Part shown: piece after piece, positions 7,056-7,104 of the stretch
How positions within the stretch are numbered: position 1 is the first letter of the stretch
Layout of the letters: every line of letters begins with the position of its first letter
Assembly: GCA_025449725.1 (NCBI GenBank)
Contig: JANWIU010000147.1
Span: 1 to 7,104 of the forward strand
Origin: Pseudobdellovibrio sp.
GTDB taxonomy: Bacteria; Bdellovibrionota; Bdellovibrionia; Bdellovibrionales; Bdellovibrionaceae
DNA: 7,104 nt
Reading direction: 5' to 3'
Program-made: the position numbers and the translations under genes
The notes under the pieces: generated by a model
The model's database searches: none
Seen by the model: only the letters and a program-made list of their open reading frames with translations
Told to the model about the DNA's origin: nothing

Positions 7056-7104
7056 CTAATTTTTAAATTTAAACGACACCATGACGCCGTCATTTAAATT
7101 TTCC
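7056..7104 (-). CDS. Possible C-terminus of an upstream protein, beta-barrel-like, cut by the right edge
   Basis: One - strand frame is open from the right edge to a TAG at 7056-7058 and reads ENLNDGVMVSFKFKN. The alternation of hydrophobic and polar residues with aromatic Phe at every second position resembles the last strand of an outer-membrane beta-barrel. It would lie 89 nt upstream of the secretin start, on the same strand. Only 15 residues are visible, so this is a weak call. Another - strand frame also reaches a stop within the same bases. Confidence 0.3.
   Translation of the reverse strand, partial: ENLNDGVMVSFKFKN

Overview
The window reads as chromosomal DNA of a Gram-negative bacterium with moderate GC content. 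Gene density is high, start sites have weak or no Shine-Dalgarno sequence, and the proteins include a lysine-rich, acidic-tailed RpoH-type sigma factor, a GAD-containing bacterial AspRS and Tad/Flp (CpaC/CpaF-like) pilus genes. This mix suggests a deltaproteobacterial or Bdellovibrio-like organism. That assignment is an inference from protein style and gene content; no species marker is present.

Layout from left to right. (1) 1-1398, + strand: the C-terminal 465 residues of a polytopic membrane protein resembling DUF2339, whose start lies off the left edge. (2) 2795-1426, - strand: a two-gene unit of a 101-residue protein resembling the polyhydroxyalkanoic-acid (PHA) system family, followed 20 nt later by an RpoH-type heat-shock sigma factor. 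It converges on gene 1 with 27 nt between stop codons. A small AT-rich hairpin lies in the 20-nt gap just before the sigma-factor start. (3) 2796-2947: a divergent intergenic region with one short dyad and no convincing promoter. (4) 2948-4768, + strand: aspS, complete, with residues that predict a non-discriminating enzyme charging both tRNA-Asp and tRNA-Asn. (5) 6966-4769, - strand: a CpaC/RcpA-like secretin and a short CpaF/TadA-like ATPase, coupled by an ATGA overlap. (6) At the right edge, 7104-7056 on the - strand, a possible C-terminus of an upstream outer-membrane beta-barrel protein.

Two points stand out. aspS and the ATPase gene are convergent with no nucleotides between their stop codons. 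A perfect 8-bp inverted repeat is built from the last codons of both genes, its loop holds both stop codons, and it is followed by a T-run on the - strand, so it probably terminates the pilus operon. Second, the secretin and ATPase would work together in outer-membrane export and assembly of Flp/Tad-type pili, yet the platform proteins (TadB/TadC), pilin and prepilin peptidase are not in view and the operon ends at the ATPase. I see no clear sign of an unknown defence or mobile system here; most of the window is ordinary core and pilus gene content.
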